Shown here: in pieces, positions 15,490 to 23,586 of the stretch
How the letters are laid out: the number at the start of each line of letters is the position of its first letter
How positions within the stretch are numbered: the first letter of the stretch is position 1
Assembly: GCA_002307055.1 (NCBI GenBank)
Contig: DBTM01000080.1
Coordinates: 396 to 44,944 of the forward strand
Reading direction: 5' to 3'
Length of the DNA stretch: 44,549 bases
From: Clostridiales bacterium UBA1316
GTDB taxonomy: Bacteria; Bacillota; Clostridia; Oscillospirales; Oscillospiraceae
Program-made: the position numbers and the translations under genes
The notes under the pieces: model-generated
What the model saw: the letters and a program-made list of their open reading frames with translations, nothing else
The model's database searches: none
What the model was told of the DNA's origin: nothing

Positions 15490-15931
15490 TTAAACTTTTC
15501 ACCTCTTTTAAATTTGTATAGACCCGTGTCAAAAATGAATCCAGCTGACTGATTTCCTCGGCACTAAAACCGTTCAGCAGGCAATTATCAAGCATAGTGA
15601 AGTTTATCAGAGTGTCCGAATAGACTTTTTCACCCTTTTTGGTCAGATAAATGAGATTAATGCGTAAATCACTTTCATCGGCAACTTTTTCCACTATTCC
15701 AGCCTTTTTCATACGTTTAATTGACGTAGCCAATGAGGCGGGTGAGGTTTTGAGCTTGTCTGCAAGCTCCTTCTGCGTGGCTCCGTTCATATTCGCAATC
15801 GTATGCAGTATGCGCGACTGCCCCGTGTATAAACCATATTTTTCTGAAACTTCAGTGATATTTTGCATATGCAGACGATAGATATCGCGAATTTTCCAGG
15901 CAAGCTGAGTCGCCGGATTGTCTTTCAGCAA
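15482..15931 (-). CDS. MarR-family transcriptional regulator of the ABC exporter operon
   Basis: About 149 aa with a MarR winged helix: GLYTGQSRILHTI, recognition region TQKELADKLKTSPASLATSIKRMKKAG, and a wing around DESDLRINLIYLT. It probably represses its own operon until a ligand binds. The start is taken at TTG 15931 because AAAGGAGG lies 9 bases before it. The in-frame ATG at 15958 has no ribosome site, would put that Shine-Dalgarno sequence inside the coding region and touches the operator-like palindrome at 15961-16003. The stop overlaps the next gene by 8 bases. Confidence 0.87.
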   Translation of the reverse strand: MLKDNPATQLAWKIRDIYRLHMQNITEVSEKYGLYTGQSRILHTIANMNGATQKELADKLKTSPASLATSIKRMKKAGIVEKVADESDLRINLIYLTKKGEKVYSDTLINFTMLDNCLLNGFSAEEISQLDSFLTRVYTNLKEVKSLNA

Positions 15932-15960
15932 AGCCGTGAACCTCCTTTGTTTATACATTT

Positions 15961-16003
15961 TTTAATAGTTAGCCGGTGAATTATCAGTCGGTTAACTATT
16001 AAA
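15961..16003. promoter_or_regulatory. Palindromic operator, likely MarR binding site
   Basis: TTTAATAGTTAGCCG (15961-15975) faces CGGTTAACTATTAAA (15989-16003), a 15-bp inverted repeat with one mismatch and a 13-base centre. It lies immediately upstream of the marR-ABC operon, where a MarR dimer would block transcription. Confidence 0.7.
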
Positions 16004-16109
16004 CATACTATAAACTAATTATTTGAAATAATCAATACCTTTGATACAGGGGTGCAAAGCATCAGCCGCAGGTTGACAGGCAGGCATGCCGTAAAACGGC
16101 TTGCTATGC

Positions 16110-16138
16110 TTGTTTGTGCTCTCAAATTGTGGTATATT
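16110..16138 (+). promoter_or_regulatory. Probable promoter of the dehydrogenase operon
   Basis: TTGTTT (16110-16115), a 17-bp spacer and TATATT (16133-16138). The expected start near 16145 leaves a leader of about 100 bases before the ATG at 16245. Confidence 0.5.
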
Positions 16139-16155
16139 ATGTATAAAGCGCCATG

Positions 16156-16199
16156 AGCCGCTCAAAACGAATGCTTCGCTCAGGAGGCCGCAAGCGGCT
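16156..16199 (+). promoter_or_regulatory. Leader inverted repeat, possible attenuator
   Basis: AGCCGCT (16156-16162) can pair with AGCGGCT (16193-16199), and the right arm is followed by GTTATTTTGTGTTTT. The arms are short and the loop long, so this is tentative. It lies between the promoter and the start codon at 16245. Confidence 0.3.
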
Positions 16200-16244
16200 G
16201 TTATTTTGTGTTTTAACTAACGCAGAACTGTTTAGGAGGATACT

Positions 16245-17201
16245 ATGAAGCTCAGCAGCGTCACGCATATCGGCATTATCGGCCTCGGCATGATCGGCGA
16301 CAGTCTGGCTGTGCTCACGACGGGTCATGGCTATCTCACCACCTGCCTGGCCCGGAACGCGGACAGGATACCCGAATACGAGAAAACCTACGACATGTAT
16401 TTCCGCCAGATGATCGACGAGGGCCTCATACCCGAGGAGCAGCTCGCCATATGCCGGAAATACCGCACCTACACCCTGGATATCGCCGCGCTCAAGGATT
16501 GTGAGATCATTTTTGAGTGCGTGACGGAGGACCTTGACCTCAAGCATCAGATTTATTCGGACATTGAGGCAAACTGCCCCAATGTGCGGGCCATCTGCTC
16601 CGTCAGCTCCTCCTTCGTGCCCGATGTACTGGGGAGTAAAGCGGAGAAATATAAGGACCGCATCATCGTCACCCATCCCTTTAACCCGGCGCATATGGTG
16701 CCTTTTTTCGAGCTCTGCGGCGGGAGCGCGACAGGGGAGGGCGTATTGGCGTTCGCTAAAGCGCTTCTCGAGTCGCTTGACCGCAAGCCCGTCATTCTCA
16801 AAAAGCCTGCGCCCGGCTTTATAGGCAACCGCCTGCAGTTCGCTCTCTGGCGCGAGGCGCTCAATCTTGTTGAAAGCGGGATCTGCGGGCCCGAGGATGT
16901 GGATACCTGCCTCAATTACAGCTTCAGCCCCCGCTATACAACCATCGGTATCTACGAGCATTTCGACACCGGTGGCCTGAAGCTGAATCTCAGCACCTGT
17001 AATACCGTATTTCCCACCCTCAGCAATATCGCCCAGGCGCCTCACGCCATCACCGGCAGAATCGCCGACGGCGATACCGGTGCAAACGCGGCGTCCCATA
17101 AGGGCTTTTACGACTGGAACGGCGTCGATATGGCGGCTTATCAGGAGCGTGTGAACGCCCCCTATTGGCGTTTTATAAACTGGGATTTCCCTAAAGAGTA
17201 A
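16245..17201 (+). CDS. 3-hydroxyacyl-CoA dehydrogenase family protein
   Basis: 318 aa, cytosolic NAD(P)-dependent oxidoreductase. An N-terminal Rossmann fold with GIIGLGMIGDSLA (residues 9-21), the catalytic region VTHPFNPAHMVPFFEL, and APGFIGNRL at the start of the C-terminal helical domain match 3-hydroxyacyl-CoA / 3-hydroxybutyryl-CoA dehydrogenases and related hydroxy-acid dehydrogenases. The native substrate may be a free hydroxy acid or a carnitine-like compound rather than an acyl-CoA. No thiolase or crotonase gene is nearby. The start is firm (AGGAGG before the ATG). The next gene, a solute-binding-like protein, starts 27 bp later on the same strand. Confidence 0.85.
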   Translation: MKLSSVTHIGIIGLGMIGDSLAVLTTGHGYLTTCLARNADRIPEYEKTYDMYFRQMIDEGLIPEEQLAICRKYRTYTLDIAALKDCEIIFECVTEDLDLKHQIYSDIEANCPNVRAICSVSSSFVPDVLGSKAEKYKDRIIVTHPFNPAHMVPFFELCGGSATGEGVLAFAKALLESLDRKPVILKKPAPGFIGNRLQFALWREALNLVESGICGPEDVDTCLNYSFSPRYTTIGIYEHFDTGGLKLNLSTCNTVFPTLSNIAQAPHAITGRIADGDTGANAASHKGFYDWNGVDMAAYQERVNAPYWRFINWDFPKE

Positions 17202-17228
17202 AAAGCTATCTAAAAGGAGGATAACATT

Positions 17229-19490
17229 ATGAACGAAGAAAGTAAGCTTGTCTGGACGGCGGATTTTTATAAGCCGAAGCTTGAAAAGTACGCTGGGAAT
17301 GTCATGGTGTTTTCCGGCGGCGGTCTCTATTATACGACGAACGTACAGGAGGTTATTTCTATTTACCGCCATGACCTGACAAGCGGAGAAAACAAGCTGA
17401 TATACACGGCAGAAGGCGCGTCCGTGCTGTATTTCAACACCGCGCCGGACGGGACGCTGTACGCGCAGGTCCTGCTGTATCACCGTGAGACCGATACCAT
17501 CACCAATACAGTTTTAAAAATATCCGAAGTCTCAGATGAAGCTTTGGCGTCGGGTGCATCTGCCGTTGAAAAGCTGCTGTCGCTGGAGGGCCCGAAAAGG
17601 CAGAACAGCGGCATGCAGCCGTTCGCCGTTGACGCCGAGGGCAATTTTTACTTCGGCTATTCCGATGCCATCGCCGTGCACGATAAGAGCGGCAAGCTGC
17701 TTTTTGAACTGCCATCTGAAGGCGCGATGCTGATGAACCTCATCATCCTGCATGACGGGCATATAGCTGTCGAGATGATGAGAGTGCGGCCACCCGTGAC
17801 ACCGCCAGGCCTTTATCAGATGCGACCGATCAAGGTGCAGGCGCGCACATGGGATGAGCCGATTGGCATGAGCATGCATAAGGGTAAAATGTCAGCCGGT
17901 TTCGGGCACTATCTGTTTTTTATTATCGACCGGGAGGACAATTTATGCGGCTATAACACAGAGACAAACACGCCCGAAACGCTGTTTAACTGCCGCGATT
18001 TGAATATCAACATCCATCAGGTCGAGGCGGTTCAGGTAGCTGAGGACGGCACGGTACATATCGTCAATATTTCCGGCGGCGCCGACGGCATTGTCTACGA
18101 GGTCGCGACAGCCGTAAAAAAACCTGCCGCAGAAGACAAGCGCGTCACGCTTGAATACGCGGCGTACAGCTTGAACCAATGGGCCCGCGAGAAGATCGCC
18201 GAATTCAACCGAACGGACCCGGCCTATCAAATTCATGTGACGGAGTATGTCTCAAGCGCTCTTGGCTCCGCAAATGAAATAGCGGCGGCGACCCAGCGGC
18301 TGCTCGAGGTCATGTGCTCGGACACGCCGCCGGATATTATTGATCTCATGCTGCTACCGAAGGAGTATCTGGCGTATAAGGGCCTGCTCGCCGACCTCTA
18401 TCCGATGATTGCCGCGGACGATACCCTCTCGCGCGAGAGCTTCCTGCCCGCGCCGCTCAAAGCGCTCGAAACGGACGGTAAGCTGTGCTATATCATGCCG
18501 CACTTCACCTTAAACGTTTTTGTGGGCAGGCGGAGCGTCGTCGGCGATAAATCCATGCTGACCCTTGAAGCGCTTGAGGCGCTGATGGACGCGCATCCGG
18601 GCGTGAGCATCGCCCATGACTGGTCGAATACCGGCGCGCTCGGAATCCTGGCCAATCAATGCCTCAATGATTATGTAAACTGGAAGACGCGCCAATGCCG
18701 CTTCAACGACGGCGCGTTTGAAAAGCTGCTCGAGCTCGCGGCCCGTCATCCCGCGCCGTCGGAGGATAATCCCCTCGGCGGACTGTATCCCCTGGGCACA
18801 GAAGGTGGCAAAAATCTCTACAACGCGGCGCTCGACGGCGATATCCTGATGGAAAATATCATGGTCCACAGCTTCTGGCAGCAGCAGTATTACATGGATT
18901 TCTTCGGCGGAGAGCCGGCGTATAAGTCTTATCCCACGCGGCAGGGTTCCGGTATTATGCTGTCGGATACGTCAATGTACGCCATCTCGTCGAAGTCCGC
19001 GCACAAAAACGCGGCATGGCAGCTCATCCGCGAGCTGCTTGTCAGCAACACCTTCCCCCTTGGCTTCCCGATGCTCAAAGCCGACCTTGATAAAAAAGCA
19101 AAAGACGAGATGCAGGAAAATTATGTCGACAAGGTCGAAAACGTCCCGTGGGAGGTCACGCCCGATTTAGAAGGCCGCAAAGGCTTTAAGCTCGATAAGG
19201 CAGGCAGGCTGATCCGTTACAAGCAGGGCCAGGGCCGTCAAAATGTCAAACACCCGGCGACTCAGGAAGAAATAGTCGGCGACATGGTTTGGATTTACGC
19301 CGCCTCGCAGGACGAGTACGATAAAACGCTCGACCTCATCAACAACATCAGCGGCGTCGTCAGCCCCAGCCGAGTAATTTTCGACATCATCACAGAAGCC
19401 GCCAAACCGTATTTCTCCGGCGCCCAGACCGCCGCCTCCGCCGCCTCCGCCATTCAATCTCAAGTCAGCGCCTATCTGAGCAATTTATAA
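17229..19490 (+). CDS. Solute-binding-protein-like fusion with beta-propeller-like N-terminus and no signal peptide
   Basis: 753 aa. Residues 1-290 contain repeated short strands with DGTLYAQV, DAEGNFYFGY, EDNLCGYNTE and EDGTVHIVN, the look of a beta-propeller. Residues 305-690 resemble a family-1 extracellular solute-binding protein (WAREKIAEFNR, PDIIDLMLLP, KLCYIMPHFTLNVFVGRR, MYAISSKSAHKNAAWQLIRELL). Proteins of this layout are normally lipoproteins, but this one begins MNEESKLVWTADFY with no hydrophobic segment or lipobox. The start is firm, with AAAAGGAGG 7 bases upstream and no earlier in-frame option. It may be a cytosolic sensor, or have lost its signal. It follows the dehydrogenase gene by 27 bp. 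No ABC permease is adjacent. Confidence 0.72.
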   Translation: MNEESKLVWTADFYKPKLEKYAGNVMVFSGGGLYYTTNVQEVISIYRHDLTSGENKLIYTAEGASVLYFNTAPDGTLYAQVLLYHRETDTITNTVLKISEVSDEALASGASAVEKLLSLEGPKRQNSGMQPFAVDAEGNFYFGYSDAIAVHDKSGKLLFELPSEGAMLMNLIILHDGHIAVEMMRVRPPVTPPGLYQMRPIKVQARTWDEPIGMSMHKGKMSAGFGHYLFFIIDREDNLCGYNTETNTPETLFNCRDLNINIHQVEAVQVAEDGTVHIVNISGGADGIVYEVATAVKKPAAEDKRVTLEYAAYSLNQWAREKIAEFNRTDPAYQIHVTEYVSSALGSANEIAAATQRLLEVMCSDTPPDIIDLMLLPKEYLAYKGLLADLYPMIAADDTLSRESFLPAPLKALETDGKLCYIMPHFTLNVFVGRRSVVGDKSMLTLEALEALMDAHPGVSIAHDWSNTGALGILANQCLNDYVNWKTRQCRFNDGAFEKLLELAARHPAPSEDNPLGGLYPLGTEGGKNLYNAALDGDILMENIMVHSFWQQQYYMDFFGGEPAYKSYPTRQGSGIMLSDTSMYAISSKSAHKNAAWQLIRELLVSNTFPLGFPMLKADLDKKAKDEMQENYVDKVENVPWEVTPDLEGRKGFKLDKAGRLIRYKQGQGRQNVKHPATQEEIVGDMVWIYAASQDEYDKTLDLINNISGVVSPSRVIFDIITEAAKPYFSGAQTAASAASAIQSQVSAYLSNL

Positions 19491-19544
19491 GCAGAATCAC
19501 CGTGACTTACTAAGCAATATTCTGTGAGATCAATATAAAAATGC

Positions 19545-19573
19545 AGAAGAAGACAGGCCTCCTGTCTTCTTCT
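19545..19573. terminator. Terminator between convergent genes
   Basis: AGAAGAAGACAGG (19545-19557) pairs perfectly with CCTGTCTTCTTCT (19561-19573) across a 3-base loop. The left flank is A-rich (TATAAAAATG). It lies between the gene ending at 19490 and the regulator gene ending at 19592. Confidence 0.7.
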
Positions 19574-19591
19574 GATGATAATATTCAATTT

Positions 19592-20713
19592 TTAAAAGCA
19601 ATTTGAATATCGGCCTCTTGCGCGAATTGCCGCGATGAGATTTTCAGGCGCGACGTGGAGCCAGCTTTTCCACTCAGGAAGCTTTGGCCAGTCTGCGCTT
19701 GGGCATGTGACTTTTGACACAAGGGGTGCGGAATAATGATAAATCCCAGTACCCCGTATCGCTTTATATTTCTCAGAATGCTCAAACGCGTTATCAAAAT
19801 AAACCATCGCCTGACTGACATTGCCTTGCTGCGCCGTTAATACTGCACACCAGAAATACAGCTCACATAAATCAAAATGCCCATAGCCGCAGGTTCCGTC
19901 ATCCAGAATCGTTTCAAATAAATGAATCGCACCTAACAGCTTTTGTATACCGGTTTCGCTGCGCCTTATGGACTTTATCGTCATCACCGCGTGCATTATG
20001 ATGCTCTTGACCTCATGAGCCAGAGCAAGCAGCGCTTCGCCTTCATAGGCATCGCGCCTTTCACCTTCCGTCGCAGCCACCAATAGGCATTCACGGCTTA
20101 TCGTCAATGAATCCTGCTTTTTCGCCAAGTCCTCTGCTTCGGTATACCGGCCCGTCAGAGCATAGAGACGTACCATGGTTGATATGACAGCAAGCCGGTC
20201 ATCTGCGCCGACGCCCATTTCAAGCGCCTTGCTGAATATCATGAGGGCCTCTTTGAAGTGCTCGTTTTGCGCGTTGTAGTGAATATCGTATACAGCATAA
20301 TCCTGTCCTTCCGGTATGTACCGGCGCGCGCCATGCTTCTGCCAGCCCAGTATGTTAACCGCGTAACCGAGCTGTAGTAAAATCCGTGTTTCTGACGGGA
20401 ATTCCGAAACAGCCTCACGAAGCGCCGCGACGCAAGGCTCTATATCATTCTGCGCTTTAACGCGCGCATCGGCTTCTTGTAAAATTCTTTTAATCTTCTC
20501 TTCTCTTTCTCCGTTATAACCGAACAGCTCGTCGATTGTGATATGAAAATAATTCGCAATTGCCGGAATTGTCTCAACGTCCGGGTAGGAACCGTTCGAT
20601 TCCCACCGCGAAACAGCTTGACTTGTGACACCAAGCGCCGTCGCCAGGGCTTCCTGCGTTCTCCCGTCGCGCTTGCGCAGTTCTCTTATTGTCTCACCCA
20701 GCTTTATCTGCAT
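19592..20713 (-). CDS. XRE-family transcriptional regulator with TPR-like C-terminal region
   Basis: 373 aa. Residues 4-62 are a Cro/CI-type helix-turn-helix (IRELRKRDGRTQEALATALGVTSQAVSRWESNGSYPD shape, with the recognition helix at SQAVSRWES), followed by FHITIDELFGYNGERE. The remaining 300 residues are helical with TPR-like pairs and probably bind a ligand or peptide. GAGGAAG lies 6 bases before the ATG. It is a single-gene unit between two terminators, and no target can be named from context. Confidence 0.88.
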   Translation of the reverse strand: MQIKLGETIRELRKRDGRTQEALATALGVTSQAVSRWESNGSYPDVETIPAIANYFHITIDELFGYNGEREEKIKRILQEADARVKAQNDIEPCVAALREAVSEFPSETRILLQLGYAVNILGWQKHGARRYIPEGQDYAVYDIHYNAQNEHFKEALMIFSKALEMGVGADDRLAVISTMVRLYALTGRYTEAEDLAKKQDSLTISRECLLVAATEGERRDAYEGEALLALAHEVKSIIMHAVMTIKSIRRSETGIQKLLGAIHLFETILDDGTCGYGHFDLCELYFWCAVLTAQQGNVSQAMVYFDNAFEHSEKYKAIRGTGIYHYSAPLVSKVTCPSADWPKLPEWKSWLHVAPENLIAAIRARGRYSNCF

Positions 20714-20861
20714 ATTGCTTCCTCATTCGTTCATAAATTCACCGGTGTGATTATAGTTTAGTTCCGAAACAGCATTAATACAATCATCAATTAATTGTTT
20801 CAATATCAATCATTGGGTAATAAAGCAAGGGGACGGTTCTCCTGCTTTCTGCAAATAACGC

Positions 20862-20898
20862 AAAACCGGCGGACAATTTGTAGTCATCCGCCGGTTTT
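20862..20898. terminator. Bidirectional terminator between the regulator region and rnfB
   Basis: AAAACCGGCGGA (20862-20873) pairs with TCCGCCGGTTTT (20887-20898), with a T-run on the plus strand and TTTTGC on the minus strand. It is the likely end of the rnf operon. Confidence 0.8.
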
Positions 20899-20923
20899 TG
20901 TGACAATATATACGTTCCTCCAG

Positions 20924-21772
20924 CTAATTCGCGCCCACAGCCGCGTGCTGCTTCACAGGCTTGTCGGCGGTTAAGCCGTGGATTGCGCCGGTGGGGCATT
21001 TGGCAAAGCAGACGGGATCGGAGCATTGGGACATGCAGATTGAGGAATCAACGAACGCGAGATTATCCTGCAGCCGTATCGCCTGATACGGGCAATTTCT
21101 GGCGCAGATGCCGCAGCCGATGCAGGCGGCGGCGCAGGCTTTTTTCGCGGCAGCGCCCTTGTCCTTTGAATTGCAATCGACACGGACATGCGCGCCAATA
21201 GGCAGCATTTTAATCACTTTTTTCGGGCAGGCCTTTTCGCAGGCCCCGCAGCCTGTGCATTTCTTGGGGTCGACAACGGGCAGTCCGTTTTCGCCGAGGG
21301 TCAGCGCGCCGAATTTGCAGACGTTCACGCAGTTGCCGAAACCCAGGCAGCCGTATTTGCATTCTTTATAGCCGAAATGGAGCATGTTCGCGCTTGCGCA
21401 GTCCTTCAGGCCGGTATAGTTATAGGCGGCCTTCGCTTTATCCGGACTGCCCGCGCAGCGGACGTGGGCGACTCTGGGCTCAACCGCTGCGGCGACCTTG
21501 CCTGTGAGATGGGAGACCGCGTCGGCCACAGCCTGCTTGCCGGGGACGCACAGGTTCGGCGCAACGTCCGGATTCAAAACAACAGCCTCGGCATAGGCGG
21601 CGCACCCGGCGTAGCCGCAGGCGCCGCATTGCCCCTTCGGCAAAAGCTCCTCGACCTCCGGAATCAGAGGATTCGTCTCCACCTTGAATTTTTTATTGGC
21701 ATAAGCGAGCACAAAGCCAAAGATCAAGCCGATACCGACAAGAACAATGACGATCATAAGTGCGTCCAGCAT
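20924..21772 (-). CDS. rnfB: Rnf complex subunit RnfB, iron-sulfur protein
   Basis: 282 aa. An N-terminal membrane helix (residues 4-26) is followed by the [4Fe-4S] Fes domain (CGACGYAGC), then ferredoxin-like clusters CTGCGACEKACP and CIGCGICARNCP, a further Cys set around CKYGCLGFGNCVNVC and a terminal one around CMSQC/CFAKCP. RnfB receives electrons from reduced ferredoxin at the cytoplasmic face and passes them into the ion-pumping Rnf complex. It is the last gene of the operon. An AAGGTGA site precedes the ATG. Confidence 0.96.
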   Translation of the reverse strand: MLDALMIVIVLVGIGLIFGFVLAYANKKFKVETNPLIPEVEELLPKGQCGACGYAGCAAYAEAVVLNPDVAPNLCVPGKQAVADAVSHLTGKVAAAVEPRVAHVRCAGSPDKAKAAYNYTGLKDCASANMLHFGYKECKYGCLGFGNCVNVCKFGALTLGENGLPVVDPKKCTGCGACEKACPKKVIKMLPIGAHVRVDCNSKDKGAAAKKACAAACIGCGICARNCPYQAIRLQDNLAFVDSSICMSQCSDPVCFAKCPTGAIHGLTADKPVKQHAAVGAN

Positions 21773-21818
21773 ATCAATTCACCTTCACTTTTCGGAATAT
21801 AGATTAGAGATGCTTGAA

Positions 21819-22400
21819 TTATAACGGAATCATCCCGGAAAAGCCCAGGAAAGCAAGAGACAGCATCCCCGCGACGATAAAGGCGATACCCAGCCCCTGC
21901 AGCGGCTTGGGCACATCGGCGACCTCGAGCTTTTCCCGGATGCTGGCCATGAGGATCATGGCGATCCCGAAGCCGACGCCGGAGCCCAGCGCGTTGACAA
22001 CGCTCATGCCGAACGAGTAATTCGCTTCGGCATTGAGCAGCGGGACGCTCAGCACGATGCAGTTCGTCGCAATCAGCAGCAGGTAGATGCCCCACATGCT
22101 GTAAAGTGCCGGCGCGAGCTTTTTAATGACCATTTCCAGCAGCTGCACAAAGCTCGCGATTAAGAGCACGAAAACAAGCGTCTTCAGGAAGGTCAGCCCC
22201 AGCGGGACAAGCACGAGATTATAAACGACCCAGGCCAGCATGCTTGAGAGTGTCATGACCGAGGTGACGGCCATGCCCATGCCCAGCGAGGCGTCGAGCT
22301 TTTTAGATACGCCGAAGAAGATGCAAAGTCCCAAAAACCGCGTCAACACAAAGTTATTGACGATAGCCGCGCCGACGAACAATAATATGTATGCCGCCAT
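21819..22400 (-). CDS. rnfA: Rnf complex membrane subunit RnfA
   Basis: 193 aa with six membrane helices. The opening AAIVNNFVLTRFLGLCIFFGVS is typical of RnfA/NqrE, including the Cys that binds the membrane iron-sulfur cluster together with RnfE. With RnfE it forms the intramembrane core of the ferredoxin:NAD+ oxidoreductase that pumps Na+ or H+. It overlaps rnfE by one base (TAATG) and is followed by rnfB after 46 bp. Confidence 0.96.
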   Translation of the reverse strand: MAAYILLFVGAAIVNNFVLTRFLGLCIFFGVSKKLDASLGMGMAVTSVMTLSSMLAWVVYNLVLVPLGLTFLKTLVFVLLIASFVQLLEMVIKKLAPALYSMWGIYLLLIATNCIVLSVPLLNAEANYSFGMSVVNALGSGVGFGIAMILMASIREKLEVADVPKPLQGLGIAFIVAGMLSLAFLGFSGMIPL

Positions 22401-23020
22401 TAAACCTCACGCTCCTTCATCCGTTCTTCTTTCTTGGTATTGTAAATTTTAACGGCGCCGACCAGATAGCCGATGACGATGAAAGCGCCGGGCGCCATGA
22501 TAAAGATGAGCGGCGCGTTATACCATGAGCCTAAAATACGGACACCCAAAAGCGAGCCGCTGCCGAAAAACTCGCGGATCGCGCCGACGGTAATCATCGC
22601 CAGCGTAAAGCCGCAGCCCATTCCGAAGCCGTCTAAAAAGGACGGGAATACTTTATTTTTAGAAGCGAACGCCTCAGCTCTGGCCAGAATGATGGCGAAA
22701 ACGACCACAAGACTCAGGTAGATGCCGAGCGCTTGCCCGAGTACAGGCGCGTAAGCGTCAAGAATCAGAATCGCAAGGGTTACGATGGTGGCGATGCTTG
22801 TAATATAAACCGGTACGCGCACCTTGGGGTTGACGACCTTCCGCGTCAGCGACACGACGATGTTGTTGAGCGAGATGACAAATGTGACCGTGAGGCCCAT
22901 TGTCAGCGCGTTGATGACGGTTGAGGTTACCGCCAGTGCGGGGCAAAGACTCAGCGCGAGGACGAGGATTGGGTTTTCGTCAATAAGCCCTTTGCTGAAA
23001 ATCCGGAACATTTTATTCAT
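22400..23020 (-). CDS. rnfE: Rnf complex membrane subunit RnfE
   Basis: 206 aa, six membrane helices, homologous to RnfA in inverted topology. The region ENPILVLALSLCPALAVT carries the conserved Cys, and GFGMGCGFTLAMITVGAIREFFG is diagnostic for RnfE/NqrD. It forms the membrane core with RnfA. Stop and start codons of the neighbours overlap by one base on both sides, so G-E-A are translationally coupled. Confidence 0.96.
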   Translation of the reverse strand: MNKMFRIFSKGLIDENPILVLALSLCPALAVTSTVINALTMGLTVTFVISLNNIVVSLTRKVVNPKVRVPVYITSIATIVTLAILILDAYAPVLGQALGIYLSLVVVFAIILARAEAFASKNKVFPSFLDGFGMGCGFTLAMITVGAIREFFGSGSLLGVRILGSWYNAPLIFIMAPGAFIVIGYLVGAVKIYNTKKEERMKEREV

Positions 23021-23586
23021 TATTTACCCTCCCCAACAAAAGCGTTCACGCGGTCTACAGCTTCTTTGACACCCTTCGTCACAGCTTTCGAGGTAATCGT
23101 CGCGCCGGTCATGGCCTGGATATTATCCGTTTTAGAGGTATCCTTTGTCACAACAAGCTGTTCTGAGGTTTTTCCCGCGAACTGATTCATAAAGGACGCG
23201 TTTTTCGCGTTCTCGCCCAGCCCCGGCGTCTCGTTGCTTTTTGTGATTTTATAGTTGATGACCTTGCCGTCGGGCGTCACGGCAACCTGTGTCACAATCG
23301 CGCCGCCGTAGCCCTTGGGCTCCACCTCAACAATATAAGCGATGACCTTACTCCCGTCGGAGGCCGCAGTCATGTTGTCTTCCCCCTCGACGGCTGCAAA
23401 GGTTGTCGCGTCGGGGACGAGACTCTGCATGGCCTTTACCGTCAATTCCTTCTCTTTTTCAACGGCGATCGGATGTGTGATGTAATAGGCACTGGCGAGA
23501 ATCACGCCCGATATGAGACAGGTCAGCGTCAGATTAATGGCGATTTTAAAGATACTGTCCTTTTTTTCTACGTGCGCCTCATGCAT
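23020..23586 (-). CDS. rnfG: Rnf complex FMN-bearing subunit RnfG
   Basis: 188 aa. One N-terminal membrane helix, then an extracytoplasmic FMN-binding domain with MTGATITSKAV, the (S/T)GAT site where ApbE attaches FMN to a Thr. The start at ATG 23586 follows GGGAGGGG by 7 bases; an in-frame extension to 23634 overlaps rnfD and is not expected. The start overlaps the rnfD stop by 8 bases. The apbE gene at 10698 is the likely maturation enzyme. Confidence 0.95.
   Translation of the reverse strand: MHEAHVEKKDSIFKIAINLTLTCLISGVILASAYYITHPIAVEKEKELTVKAMQSLVPDATTFAAVEGEDNMTAASDGSKVIAYIVEVEPKGYGGAIVTQVAVTPDGKVINYKITKSNETPGLGENAKNASFMNQFAGKTSEQLVVTKDTSKTDNIQAMTGATITSKAVTKGVKEAVDRVNAFVGEGK

Noticed and set aside
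16137..17483. 448-codon open frame on the minus strand opposite the 3-hydroxyacyl-CoA dehydrogenase
   Set aside because: It lies antisense to a clearly recognisable gene, has no family motif or ribosome site, and crosses the plus-strand promoter and gene end. It is a by-product of GC-rich codon use.
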